From the NCBI GenBank assembly GCA_904063045.1, contig CAJFCJ010000046.1, positions 238,028-302,027 on the forward strand: a DNA stretch of 64,000 bases, read 5' to 3'. Made by a program: the position numbers and the translations under genes. Below are positions 23,362 through 35,247 of the stretch, in pieces. The number at the start of each line of letters is the position of its first letter. Position 1 is the stretch's first letter. Origin of the DNA: Dimorphilus gyrociliatus (lineage: Eukaryota; Annelida; Polychaeta; Dinophilidae). A model generated the notes under the pieces. It saw only the letters and a list, made by a program, of their open reading frames with translations. It ran no database searches and was not told the DNA's origin.

Positions 23362-25236
23362 TTTAGAATAACTTCTATTTTGTGGCAATTATAATGCTGC
23401 AACTTTTGAAAGTCTTTTATTTCGTAGAATAAGATTATAGAACTTTAGAAAGAACTCTATTTCGTAGGAAATAGATTGTTTGCCCATATTAGATGGAGCC
23501 ACTATGAAGTTAACAAAGAACACAGAAAAGATGCATGTGAAATTTGTTACATCTTAGGCAATACCAGATGCTGCTGGGGCAGGCCTCTGCTGCAGTGGCA
23601 CATGTGGTTCTATTTGTTTGAGTACTTTGCTCAATTGATAAATGATTGAAGAGGACGAATACTGTTCTGAAGAAGCAGAAATTCCAACAATTACAATACA
23701 ACAAAGTACAACCACTGAAAAATCAATCATGTAGGAGTTAATAGAGCTGTCATTCAATGCAATTTCAATTGCAGAGGAATTTTCAGTAGATCTGGAATAT
23801 AATCTTTACTTCCATATTTTTATACAACAAAAGCAACATCTAGAGACAGAAAATTAAAGTGCTGAGTAAAGTTAATTGTTAAATGACGCTTCAAGATGTT
23901 TATACAAACTTGATTTACTGTATAGAAGGTTGAATATCCAACAACAATATTTTAATATTTACAATGTACTGCTCTATTAACAAACTGAACCACACTTTCG
24001 CCATTCATTTGCTTTAAGTTAAGCAATTTCTCTTGATACTCCAAGGGATCCAGATCAAATTCGTCATGGAGGGCTTTTCATATTTCCTCTACAGTAGGCT
24101 CTCCATCCAGAGCCAACACCAAATCCTTTGCAGGGCCAGTTAAATAATCTAAAAGACTTGTTTCACAACATCTTCACCATCCAACCATAAGCATCACATG
24201 CCTGATTAAAGTCTTCTTGAATTTTGAACACTCCTTGCTTCCATCATGCAACTTGAGAATAGTTCTTTGAGGGCGGTCCAAGCAGCCCTTAATGCTTGAA
24301 TTACTGTTGTGATATCAACATTTGGGTTCTGTGCTGCGTGATGTGTTCCATCTCCATGATCTGTTGGAATTGTGATTCGATTTCTTTTCATTTCACTCAC
24401 CAATCTATCATAGTCTTCAATTAGTCTTTGTTGCCTTTCTGACATTTCTGCTGGCTGAATTGCAATTGTTGGAGTTGGTGGGGTTGAAGGGTTAGAGTCT
24501 GTAACTGCCCCAGTGGCATTTCCATTTCCTCCTTCTGCCATATTTACTTTCTCCAGATTTTTGAATAAACCAAAATATTATCCTGTCGACTGTGCCAAAT
24601 TTGTACTGCTCTTGCTGGCAAAACCTATGCGTTTGCAAGTTATAACAATACTGGTTCTACTCGAACCTTTAAGCAAATGTTTAAATTAAAATGGTTTATT
24701 CGCAATGATAATACTTAAGCAAGTAACAATATGAGAGTTCAATAGCAGAGTAGATAGTTTGTAAAAGCAGGTTGCCAAATTACCAAACTGTCTTCCAATG
24801 TTGAGGAGTAGATGGATGGTTCCAGTGGAGGTTGTTTCCAGGTTATCTTCCCAGGTCCTTGGATCCAGATGGAAGCCGCATGCAGAATGAGAATAGTGAG
24901 GATTTATTTACTCTGAGGTTTGCCTCTAACATCCAATCATCACTTTACAGTTGCTGAAATGTGTAGTTCATATTTATGTTTAGTAACAGGATGTTACAAG
25001 GTTGAAGATTTAGGAAGGTTAATTGAATTATAACTTGGCCACACCCTAGGCAAGTTAATTAAATTATAACTTGGCCAAACCTTTATTGGTGATTAAAGAT
25101 GAGCCTTGAAGCTGACTAATCAGACTTATGTTTGCCCAATGTTATAGCATTTTCTTGCGTAGGTTTTAAGATGGACATGTATAAGTTGCATCAAATAATA
25201 CAGTTCAACCATGTAAAATATAACCAAAGTTGTACA
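23362..25236 (-). mobile_element. Ty3/gypsy-like remnant, right-arm copy
   Basis: This is the mirror of 21305-23183. The LTR is 24602-25236, the primer-binding site is at 24580-24597, and gag reads leftward from 24541. Relative to the left copy it lacks single bases near 24164, 24180 and 24276, which shorten the open gag frame to 111 codons. Confidence 0.85.
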
Positions 25237-25840
25237 ACAACATTGAAACTTTTCAAAAAGGATTTATTTTATAGAATTCAAAAAGTGCTGACAAAGCCAA
25301 TTTTACTAATTTAATGTATGAATTATTAAGGATAATACATTCAAACAGGGATAAATGAAATATTACTTTTAGCAGCTTTAGTAGATTTGCGATAAAGGCA
25401 TTGCTGTTGAAAATTAGGTTAAGGCTTAAGAGGTCACAAAGGTCAGCGAAAATCAGGTCAAAAAGGTTTAGTGCTGTTTTCTCTTTATTGTTTACTTAAA
25501 AAGAAATGAGTTGGCGGGACTTTTGTAATAGTATTTACACTCTTAATTAGTCTGTTATTCATTGATTTTTTTCTCTATTGATACTTAATGGAAATTGATG
25601 ATTGTGCTCTTTTCTTAAGGTGAATTCAAGAGAGATCATATGACATTTCTTATAACGAAACCAATGTAAATAAGTTTTGAATTGCAATAACGATAAGATG
25701 ATTATTAATTAATATCATTTAGAAAAATTATTTTCATAGCCTTAGCTTTAAAAGTGGTAATAACCATGGCAACAATCGATTGCTGTAGAAAACTTTATAA
25801 AGACTTCTTTCCAAAAAAAAATGTAAAGATTCTCCTGCAA

Positions 25841-26936
25841 ATGGAAAAGAAGCGAACTGCAATGAAAATTATGACAAAACTTTCGCCTTCCTTCTATTTC
25901 TTTTGGAATACTGCAATACTACAGCAATTTCATTGAGTAGGTTAACTTGTATTCTGGTCGAAGACGGGGACGGAATTCTTATGTTTATCACACGGGTCTT
26001 ATGCTATTTCCTTTACTTGACATTTCCATTCAACTTTGTTTATAAACAGGCTCAACTTTGATGAAAGGATAGCAAGTGTCAAGGTCGAATGGAGTTCTGG
26101 TTTCACTCAGGTAGTAAACCTATCCGATGTTGCTGGCTTTAAAATGTATTGTTTCAAATATACAAATACTCCTGATATAGAATCGGGTTTAAATCTTGTT
26201 ATAAAAGACGTTTACATTGACGAAACTGTTGGATTTCAATACGTCAATGTCTTTACAAAAGGTATGAATATTCATTAGGGTTTTAAATTTTAGAGCTATG
26301 AGGTTTAAGGTTAAAGGTCAAGATCAAGGTCAACCGAATGATTGCTCGTCGATGGTAATTAGCCTAAAAAATGAAACGTCAATTATATTAACAATTCGGC
26401 TTGACGAGGTTATTGGCAATAAGAGAATTTCATCAATAAGCGTAACGAGTCCTGCAATTTTAAGTAAAGTTCTAAGCAACTCTGTGACACTGATATCTTG
26501 CACCGATTGGACTCACTTTTGGATTGAATTATCAGAAACGCTTATAACAATTGGTATGGGTAAAGGTTACGGATCATTTATATTGGCTAGCATTCGAACG
26601 GCCATTACACTAGACATAAGGCAAATACTTATTAAGAACGGCTTAACCAATAAGATTAATCACTTTGCGATAACTGATACAGGTAGGGATAATATACTTT
26701 AATTAATTTATTAATTAAAGTGTATTCGCCATTCTTTTATAGAAGGAAGAAAGGTGAAAAGTTCTAATACACAATGCCAAAGTAACGCTTATTACGCAAC
26801 GCTTGATGGACATCCTTCCACTTGCGTACCTTTAGAGGAAACCAGTAATATTATAGAATATACCCTAACGAATGGAAATGGAATTAGGAGCAATGACACA
26901 AACTGTAAACTAATATTCCATTTAAAAATGAGATGA
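25841..26936 (+). CDS. Small secreted protein, four exons, right-arm copy
   Basis: Exons are about 25841-25984, 26050-26261, 26296-26682 and 26743-26936. The gene structure is that of the left copy. Exon 2 encodes the same residues as the left copy. Exons 3-4 do not: in exon 3 I count about 29 differing codons among about 88, roughly half changing the residue (for example SISVTSPAILSKVLSNSVTL against SIHVMNPTIESKILSNSAKL). Exon 3 is fully open here. Exon 1 has one A fewer in a run after ATGACA, which shifts the signal-peptide frame; the left copy is in frame there. Cysteines are conserved between copies. Confidence 0.6.
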
Positions 26937-27540
26937 ATACATAAGGATTCAATTTACAATCTCTTTCAAAAGTAAATTAATTAGATCTTATTGATTTTGT
27001 TCCAAAGAGTTTTTGGATTTTTGCCAAGAATAGAGTTGAAGCTCTTAGATTTTAATTTTAAAAGTAGAAGATTCGAATTGAAGCCATTCGTTTATTTTAG
27101 TATCAAATACAAAGTACATTAGGGTTAGGTTTACAGAAATTGCTGTTCATCTTGTACACAAAGAAATTATTTAGCATACTGTAAAACTGCAATTCCAATT
27201 AATAAAAAGACTATCATTGATTCCTGGGATAGGAATGATTATGAGTCAAGAAAACATACCTTAAAATGGTATTAACCCCCACAAGAACATTCTTTTTTCT
27301 CTTTTTCATTCTCAAATCTTTTGGGTAAATATGGATATTGAATTCCAAGTAGGTCGGTATGCGATGGTATTTCGCAATGCATTTTCTATGGATTTATTCA
27401 ATATTCCCAAATGAACATCTGTTATGATAGGAAATTGAAAAACAATTAATAAATGAGTGTTCATATGTTACGTAATAGTAGGAGAAACCTGGTAAAGAGT
27501 ATTAGTAAAAATGATTTTTTTTAGTGAATTATGTGAGATA

Positions 27541-27771
27541 AAATACGACAGTATGGAAAGATTAATATTCTTTTCTTCAAAACATAAGGGAAAACATGTA
27601 AATTGTAATATTCATAAGAAATGTTTATTTTGTCAATACAGATGTAAAACATATCATATTGCATTGACATCAAATTTGTTTGTGATGAATTGAAACACTG
27701 TCCACTTGGTGATGATGAAGTGAATTGTGGTAAGAAAAGGCCTAAAAGTGGTAGGGAGTGGGTTTTACTCA
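27541..27771 (+). pseudogene. LDLa module fragment (right arm)
   Basis: This is the mirror of 18743-18988. One missing A (CATATCATATTGC against CATATCAATATTGC) shifts the frame inside the module. The last half (CPLGDDEVNCG) is therefore in another frame. Confidence 0.6.
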
Positions 27772-27892
27772 AACAGAAAAACTGTCATTCTGTATAATTT
27801 CATCATCTAAACTCTTTTCCTTCCTTCATTTAGCACCTTAGCAAGATTTAAAAAAAGTATGTTATCAACAAAACAGATAGCTTTAGGATGCG

Positions 27893-28075
27893 ACAGAAAA
27901 CGTCCATAAATTGCTGCTTTTACCCTAGCCCTAACCCAGAGCTTGACTATACCTAACCTTTTCCAATAGCCCTAACCTTAAGGGGAGACCCTCCCATGTA
28001 GGAATTAGTTGCTGTCTTCTTCTTCCTGACTATATTTCAATCCAAAATCTAGCCTCAGGGTTAGGGTTATTTGTA
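27893..28075. mobile_element. TTAGGG-bearing MITE, palindrome copy (right)
   Basis: This is the mirror of the copy at 18471-18655, identical by eye. Confidence 0.75.
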
Positions 28076-28297
28076 AAAGTACTTCATAGGAGATTTAGAT
28101 TTGAGAGTTGATGAGAAAAGATTAAGATCATGAGCTCTTCAATAAAAGAATTCCTCTTAATATCAAAACCATATCATAGATTTTTTTTTCTTTTGAAAGA
28201 TTGTTTTTACAAAAAGTGGAGCCCATATATAAACAAAATGCAAATTAAGCCATTGCTAATTGCCTTACATAAGGTAAAACCTAGATACATTTGTAAT

Positions 28298-29150
28298 CTA
28301 TTGCTGTTGATTTACTTCTATTTTGGGAAAATATTGTAACAGATCTCCAATTGCTGTTCTTTGTTCCTCATTTAGATCACAATGGACTAAATAAAAACAC
28401 TTCAAAGTATTTGATGACATTTGAAGTCCTTCAAAAATATTTAATATTCCATTACCCATCTCTCTATTCCAAGATAGATTTATTGTTTCTAATCTACAGC
28501 AATGCTTTAGTAAAAGTCCAACCTCTGTAGCTTGTTCTTCATTTAAATCACACCTTTCTAAATCGAGATTCTTTAAGGTACTTGATGACATTTTCAGCCC
28601 TTCACAAATATGAAATATTCCATTACCAATTTTCTGATTCCAAGATAGATTTATTGTCTCTATTCTACAACAATTTTGTAACAAGTTTCCAATCTCTCTA
28701 CTTTGTTCTTCTTTCAAAAAACACAATATAAATTCCAGATTTTTCAGTGTATTTGATGACATTTTCAGCCCTTTGCAAATATTTAATATCTTTTTACCTC
28801 TAAGCTCATTCCTTGATATCTTTATTGTTTCTAATATGGAGCAGTGTTTAAGTAAATATCCAATCTTTTCACTTTGCTTTTCATTTAAATTACAGTTCTG
28901 TAGATCAAGTTTCTTTAAAGAATTTGAAGACATTTTTAATCCATCACAAATATTCAATAATCCAATACCATGTTCCTATTTCCACATAGATTCATTGATT
29001 CTATTCTGCAACAATTCTTTAAAAAATTTCCAATCTGTATACTTAGCCTTTCTTTAAATAACACTGTTGAAAATCAATTGTGGTTAAAGTATTAGAGGAT
29101 TTTTCAAGCTCTTGACAGATATTAAATAATTGATTTTCCATTACCAATTT
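28298..29150 (-). CDS. LRR gene exon (ribonuclease-inhibitor type), right-arm copy
   Basis: The reverse frame 28957-28298 is open for 219 residues and carries nearly four 57-residue double repeats, such as LERCDLNEEQATEVGLLLKH, then ETINLSWNREMGNGILNIFE. The upstream unit (28960-29150) is in other frames because single bases are missing near 28970 and 29055 compared with the left arm. It is a protein-interaction solenoid; NLR-type or secreted recognition use is possible but no effector domain is seen. The end (IEVNQQQ then TAG) is shared by both arms. Confidence 0.65.
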
Positions 29151-29219
29151 TTCAAATAGGTTAAACAGTAATCTTTATTATTTAATTTGATGTTTTAGTA
29201 TTTTAAAGTTTTATCTATA

Positions 29220-29225
29220 NNNNNN
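29220..29225. other. Assembly gap (six N)
   Basis: Six N mark a contig or scaffold join, exactly where near-identity with the left arm ends. Confidence 0.98.
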
Positions 29226-30187
29226 TTGATCATTTTCAACTTCCGGTTGTTGCTTATGTTAATAAATAATTTGTTTTTGTGGAACGAGAAACTGTCTCTT
29301 GAATATTCTTTACTGAAAGTGTTCAGCTAATAGTACATTTTCATGTTTATTGACCTTTCCTATGGACGCCATTTTGAAATTTTATAGAATTGTTTATCTA
29401 GTCTTGATATCCTTTTTTAAATTGAAAATTCTTTTTAATTCATTTTTGTTGATATTTTGTTGGATGTCTCACAAAATATTAGAAATGTCTGAATTTTGAA
29501 ATGGTTAACATCTTTGTAAATTTCATTTTATTTAAAATAGAAAATATTGTAAACGGGTATATCTAAAACAAGGTGTTGACTAAGAAATAGTGATATATCG
29601 ATTTTTAAAGGACAGATGCAAGATGTGACTAAATAAAAATTCCTGCAATTACAATACAAAAAACTACAATAAGACTAAACATTACATTGTACAGAAGAAG
29701 CTTATTTGGCTGAAACCTTTTTTCAAATGGGGATATTTTTAGATTATCTTAAATGATTAGATGATGTGAATGTTGCAGTAAAATTTTATATTCTCTGGGT
29801 TTTGGTTTTTAATATCCAAGTAGCACTTTATAAAGTTCTGGGTTCACTTTGTCAAAGATTTCTCAAGATGAAATAAAACAATGTCATATTCGATGCGTAA
29901 CAATCTCACATTGCTCGTTTTCATTCCATGTTTAAGTAATACCCTTTTGCGATCTTTTTAGATTTGTTTATATGGATTATAGACTAATGAATATTCAATA
30001 AAAACAAAATGAAAATGAAACAACAATGGAAACAGAAAAAAATACTCCATAATTTCAAAATGGCGACAATAAAAAAATATTATTAGTGAAGAAGAGGTAA
30101 AGTGTTGAAATTGTTTAAAATTATGTATAGAGAATGTTCAAAGAATTCATTTTCTCAAAATGGCTGCCAATAAAGGTGTATATATTA
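29226..30187. other. Diverged outer mirror flank, no gene
   Basis: The first 400 bases mirror 16950-17318 at lower identity. The rest has no recognisable frame. AAAATGGC-type motifs occur near 30057 and 30156. Confidence 0.6.
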
Positions 30188-31252
30188 CTAGGCTGACAAG
30201 TTCACAATGTGTGTGTTGTTTACTTTTTTATTTTTTAAATTCATCTTTACAGGAGTAGTTGATTTCATACGAGGAGGATATCTCAAACAAGAGATGACCT
30301 TCAAGAATTCTGCTTTAAAAGTCTCACCACACAGACAATAGAATATAAAATTAGCCATATGATTCAAATGAGCTAATGTGACAGCTATTCCAGATGTTAT
30401 ACTACTCACTAATAGTGACATATTCTGAAGTAGGCCAGCCGTATTTAAAAAACTTCGTATAACTAATGGTAAAGTTGTTAGTACAAAAAATGTTGATAAT
30501 GCAAGTGTTAGAACAACTAATCTAGCTGCTGATGATTTCAAATTATCTACCCGTTTATTATCTCCAATATTACCCATTTTTTTAATATGTCTTCGTAGTT
30601 TAACAATAATCAAAATGTTCAATAGTGCCATAGAAAAGCATGGAAAAATACTATACATTGTATTTGCAGTCGATTGCAAATGTGCAGTAAAGGGAAAGTC
30701 CATATCTACAAGACAAAAAATTTGCTGCGAAGATGCTCTAACGGCACCAGTAAAAATAAAAAATATACTAAAGTCAATTCCTATAGCATAGATCGATATA
30801 ATTGAAATTACTATCTTGAAAACTGTAGGAGTTGACCATATTTTTGATTTTGTTGGAAAAGTAACGCATAAGAAACGATCGAATGTAACAGCAATAAGGG
30901 TTAATGATGATATTTGACCCAAAGTGTATGATAGAAATGTATAGAGTCTACAACTGCTCCATAAATATACTTTAACATCTATAATTTCAATTGTCAGATA
31001 CGAAATGGATTGAAGAATTAACGATACTGACATTAGCCAATCAGCAATTGTCACAATCAGAATATATCTAAAAACAGTCACCAACCTTAATTTACTCTTG
31101 ACAATTGTAACTATGGAAAGTAAATTGAAAGGAATACCAATAATTAATGCCAATACTAATGTAATAATCGGAAACACTTTATTTAACAACAATATAACAG
31201 TTTCAAAATCATCTGGTAGTCTGGTTACTGTTCTATTCACTGATGTATTCAT
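30188..31252 (-). CDS. Class A (rhodopsin-like) GPCR, neuropeptide-receptor type, intronless
   Basis: This 354-residue frame has seven hydrophobic segments and starts at ATG 31252 (an in-frame GTG two codons upstream is unlikely). The N-terminus is short with N-glycosylation sites (NTS, NRT). TM1 has GIPFNLLSI, TM2 IADWLMS, and TM3 starts after the disulphide Cys (SSCRLYTF) and ends TFDRFLCVTFP, a DRF variant of DRY. Loop 2 has the partner Cys (IFCLVDMDFPF). TM6 has TLPLV, and TM7 LNHMANFIFYCLCGETFK, in which NPxxY is replaced. The LNHxxNFxxYCLCG pattern is common in FMRFamide-receptor-like invertebrate receptors. The ligand cannot be told. It probably couples to a heterotrimeric G protein at the plasma membrane. 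Confidence 0.9.
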   Translation of the reverse strand: MNTSVNRTVTRLPDDFETVILLLNKVFPIITLVLALIIGIPFNLLSIVTIVKSKLRLVTVFRYILIVTIADWLMSVSLILQSISYLTIEIIDVKVYLWSSCRLYTFLSYTLGQISSLTLIAVTFDRFLCVTFPTKSKIWSTPTVFKIVISIISIYAIGIDFSIFFIFTGAVRASSQQIFCLVDMDFPFTAHLQSTANTMYSIFPCFSMALLNILIIVKLRRHIKKMGNIGDNKRVDNLKSSAARLVVLTLALSTFFVLTTLPLVIRSFLNTAGLLQNMSLLVSSITSGIAVTLAHLNHMANFIFYCLCGETFKAEFLKVISCLRYPPRMKSTTPVKMNLKNKKVNNTHIVNLSA

Positions 31253-32560
31253 TCTCACTCTAAAAAATTTTCTCCACTTGCCAATTAGAATAATTGAACT
31301 GAAAATGAAAGTAAATCATAAACACACTTATATATTCTTTTCAAAGATAATAATGGTAATTTTTGTCAGGTTAACCAGTCTAATTACTTTATCTAAACAT
31401 TTCAAACACGAGAGTGTTAGGTTAACTTGTCAAAGATTGAGAATTAGAGTTATTATCCTCTGAAATATGAAACAACACAAATGAGTATAATTAACAAGAT
31501 TAATTTGATATGGCCGCCATTTTTAAAAAAATGTAAACAGTCGATAAAAAATTCAATGATCACAAAAGAACAAAAGTTCCATTTTGAAGACAAAGAATGA
31601 AGAATGAATGTGTTTTCATTATTCCAAAAAAATTCCTTCTCTGCCTAAAAGTAGACCTCTATACCAGAATAAGATTTTCAAACTTTATCCTTTCCTCTCC
31701 TCTTATCTTACAATTCTGTAAATATACTCTCCTCACTATTTAATGACTTTCTAAATCCTTTGTAAATGTTCAATATTGATATGAACGTATTTTCAGATTC
31801 AATTTTGGAACAACATTTTAACAAGTTTTCAATCTTTTTACTGTATAAAATTCAAATTACCTAAAATCAAAATTCTTGAAGGTGTTTGATGATATTTTCA
31901 GTCCTTTGCAAATATCTAATATGCCATTATTTATGACTATTACAAGACAGATCTATTGTTTCTAATTCAAAACAATATCTCGACAAATTTCCAATTTCTC
32001 CCTAATGTTGTTCATTTAAATAGCAATCTTGAAAATAAATTCTCTTCAAAGTACTCGATGATGATTAAAGTCCCCCCTGAAAATTTGTGAAAATCCATTT
32101 GTCATTCTCAATTCATAAAATTGCAATGTATGATTTAAAAAAAAAAATGATGATAGAGTAAACATGCATTTTCTTTAATCTCTCATAGAACCTTTTTTGC
32201 TATAGTTGATACAGATGCTATAATTAAATTTATGTAGAAAATAGATTCACTTTGAAATACATAAATACGACTGACTCATTCCTTCTACTGTAAACATTCA
32301 GTAGGGATATATAAGCCTATTCTCCTATTTCCTATAGATAAATTAATATATATTTTGACGACACCTGCTACAGACTATTTGCAAACTTTTGATGTATAAT
32401 CTCATTGAGTTAGTTTTTTAAAACTGACAAACAAAAACAAATATGATTCATAATTTCATTTTAGGAATAGCAACCAGATTTATTTATAACCTTGTCTATA
32501 CCACGCAGTTATAAAATCAAAGAGTTTAAGATATTAACCACGAAAAATATAAAGTGAACC
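31253..32560. other. Intergenic with an LRR relic
   Basis: A motif TATGGCCGCCATTTTT lies at 31509-31524, about 255 bp upstream of the GPCR start. On the reverse strand about 31790-32090 holds a stop-ridden LRR relic: codons for KGLKISSNTFKNFDF and a second unit are recognisable. Nothing else is seen. Confidence 0.55.
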
Positions 32561-32640
32561 ATGGATGATGATGAAATATTTCCACCTATGATTCTTTGGG
32601 GCAACTTAGAAATGTTGTCAGACGAGGATTTGACTTGATA

Positions 32641-33399
32641 ATGCAATCAGCTTCTTTTAAAAATACTGAACATTTTGATGGGTTGGTCATATTTTTTAAA
32701 GATCTAAATTATGATCAGCAGACAACAATTACTGATTTAAAGGAAAAGTTTAAACAACTCAACTATTTGGTTCTATTTGAAGATAATCTGTATAATAAAA
32801 TTGATTTAGAGAGTACAATTTTGAAAATGAGCCAGGAATTAGAATATTTACATAAAAAACCAATTTTTATCTTTCTACTGTCTGATAATTGGCATGCTAA
32901 TGGCACTTTTCTACAAAATATACTAAGTTTCACTACTCGACACTTTACATCGCTTAAATGTCTTTTTGCGATTGGAAACAGGAAAGGTTTGCATTCCAAT
33001 AGATTTCATATTTTTCCCTTCATTCTTTCTATCATCACCTTCACACTTACAGGACACGTACAAGGTGATAACGAGATTCTTGATATAATTAATCAATTGG
33101 GTACGATGAAGAATATCGTGATGGTGTTCAGTACGAGAGCAGGTTGTTTGTCATTGATTATTCTCATCATTTCACTATTTTCATCAATTTTCTGTTTAGG
33201 TAAAGAGTGTCAAAGGAATGAAAAAGGGTCTCTATTCCTAAATGCTTTTCTGGATCTTCTTCAATCGAATTCTAAATTGGATATTGAAAATTTTATCTTG
33301 AAAGTAAAGAGAGGAGTTGTAGATGACAGTAAAGTGTTGGGTAAAAAAATTCAAGTTCCAGTTGTAATTGACACAATTCAAAGAGTATTCTACTTTTGA
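32641..33399 (+). CDS. Caspase-like protein with lost catalytic dyad (pseudocaspase)
   Basis: Exons 32641-32986, 33053-33142 and 33200-33399 are joined by introns of 66 and 57 nt. The phases match and the product is 211 residues. It aligns end to end with the caspase p20-p10 fold: a first strand (DGLVIFFKDL), a helix (TDLKEKFKQLNYLV), FIFLLSDNWHANG where the active-site SHG should be, and LKCLFAIGNRKG where QACRG should be. The p10 part follows (IVMVFSTRAG...EKGSLFLNAFLDLL) and ends KKIQVPVVIDTIQRVFYF, the typical caspase C-terminus. The catalytic His and Cys positions read Asp and Asn, so protease activity is unlikely. A regulatory decoy role is inference. A short frame at 32562-32637 is out of frame and could be another exon. 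There is no prodomain. Confidence 0.8.
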   Translation: MQSASFKNTEHFDGLVIFFKDLNYDQQTTITDLKEKFKQLNYLVLFEDNLYNKIDLESTILKMSQELEYLHKKPIFIFLLSDNWHANGTFLQNILSFTTRHFTSLKCLFAIGNRKGLHSNRFHIFPFILSIITFTLTGHVQGDNEILDIINQLGTMKNIVMVFSTRAGCLSLIILIISLFSSIFCLGKECQRNEKGSLFLNAFLDLLQSNSKLDIENFILKVKRGVVDDSKVLGKKIQVPVVIDTIQRVFYF

Positions 33400-34262
33400 G
33401 CAATGTTCTACCTTTCATCTTATAACATCTCACCTTGTGATATATGATTTTCTACATGATTTGGAAAAATTCGAATTTCATCATCTACATATGTCTATGT
33501 AAATACTAAGGTCAAGGACAAAACAAAAAGAAAAAATGATTATACCAGCCATTGCTGATTCAGTGGAACTATAAAAAATATAGAATAATTATATGAAACA
33601 TTTGCAATTTAAATATAAAATTCCCAAATATCTCATTCAACTAAATTGATTATTGAATAGATTAATATTTATTTAACTTTCGCTCTCTTTGTCGTCTTGT
33701 TAAAGATTTGAAACATTATCATATTTGTAGCTAACACAATCTAAATCTAACTAATTTATGGTCGTTTTCGTTAGGTGGGTCCAATATTAAGGGTTAGGGG
33801 CATTAAAAAGGATTAGGCAAAAACAAGGGCTAGGTTAGGGTTGGGGTAAAACCATGGATTTATGAAATAGATAAATTCAGTTGGGAAGAGAAGAAAATTT
33901 CTTGTATCATTACAAGTAGTTAGTTGTGCAATAATCAGTAAATTTCTGTTAAAATGACAACTTAAGATGTTGGTCATGTGACTACTATTTTTAAATTGTT
34001 ACATATTATATAATGTGTTGTAATAGCATTTCATAGTTCACAAATCAGTTGCTATCTTCTTCTTCCTAACCATTTCTCAATCCAAAATATCTAGTCTTGA
34101 AATTTCTCATTTGTGGACGTTTTCTGTCGACCCCTTTAAATCTTACTCATTAAACATGAATCAGTGCAGAAATATGAGTAGTTTATTTAAAATATGCTCA
34201 GAATTAGAAACAATTGATCTTCAATGGAATACAAATATGGGAATAGGATTTTTTCCATGGAC
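33400..34262. other. Intergenic with MITE pieces and an LRR scrap
   Basis: MITE-family sequence lies at about 33756-33855 (TATGGTCGTTTTCG, AAGGGTTAGGGGC, GGTTAGGGTTGGGGTAAAA). A second piece at about 34048-34135 ends TGTGGACGTTTTCTGTCGAC. The pieces are rearranged relative to the complete element. About 34165-34255 encodes a single LRR scrap (ICSELETIDLQWNTNMGIGF). Confidence 0.6.
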
Positions 34263-35247
34263 TCACTTGTCTATCATTCGATAGTCTGCGAGATCTAGAT
34301 TTTGGAAATTTCTTTTAATATTGAAAATACATAAATAACTCATTGTAAAGTGATTGTAAGTTTGACGAGAGAACAATTGAAAATGACATACAATTGTAAG
34401 TATTACAATTGCAAAGATAAATACATTTATCATACATATCCCTCTCTGTAAAATATTCATTATTTGTATGCAACAGTTTGCATTCATTTAAATATTCCAT
34501 TTTAAATGTAGAAATAACGTTAAAAAATCCTTATAACCAAAAACGTCCAATTCGCATAGGATGAGAACTGCAGGATTGGCGACGATAATTGCTGATAAAT
34601 AACGACCAATTGTTGATTTTGGACATCTCACAGTTAAATAGGGAGGCAATCTTCCGAAGATTTTCCAATTTATCAGCAGTTTTGCTCTAGCAATTGTTGT
34701 TACTGCCAAAATTCGGCTGTTTCTCTAATATGGTAAAAGCACATTTAATACCATTTTGTCCATAAATCCAATTAGTTTCACCATCAACAGCAAAACCAGG
34801 GTTTATTAGATCGTCATAATAACTACTTCCGGTTGCTGGTTTATTTTTAGCAATATTTGGCAAACTCCATATTTCAATTTGACAAATATTAATACCGCCA
34901 AATACATTTCTTTAAAATATAACTGTACTTGCGTAATGTGGTTTGTTGGAGAATTTAAATGTTTTAGTTCGAGAAGGTCCAAGTGTAGAAGTAAAAGAGT
35001 AAAATATTTCAAATTGATTGATGTCTATTGTAGAAATATTTCTTGATAGTTTGGTACCAACAATTATATCATTAACTCTTTCCGGAAATGATGCTCTATT
35101 CAGAATCCTTATTGTCTGAATGATATATGATCCTTCGAATTGAATTAAATAAAATGGAAATGGTTTCGCTACAATTCCATATTCTATATTCTCCACTATT
35201 GAATGGGATTGCATTGATGAAGGTAGAACAATTGTCTTTGATTTCAT
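34263..35247 (-). pseudogene. Fucolectin-like F5/8 type C domain gene, at least two domains, probably broken
   Basis: Reverse-strand pieces spell F5/8C (fucolectin) signatures in different frames. At 35247-34918 IQTIRILNRASFPERVNDII (sugar-binding domain core) continues to FKFSNKPHYAS. After a frame change, GINICQIEIW closes domain one and SLPNIAKNKPATGSSYYDD, then FAVDGETNWIYG opens domain two (to about 34713). At 34620-34500 LPPYLTVRC..STIGRYLSAI and LILCELDVFG close a domain. The core of domain two between these pieces is missing, so the gene is damaged or spliced in a way I cannot resolve. A downstream frame (34487-34263) offers either a TM helix or a Cys-rich tail. Relatives bind fucose in secreted or surface lectins. 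Confidence 0.65.

Larger units (their letters stand above)
23362..29219 (-). repeat. Right arm of giant palindrome 1
   Basis: This is the reverse complement of 17319-23183. The near-identity stops exactly at a run of six N (29220-29225). Beyond the N the mirror homology continues, but clearly diverged. Confidence 0.92.
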
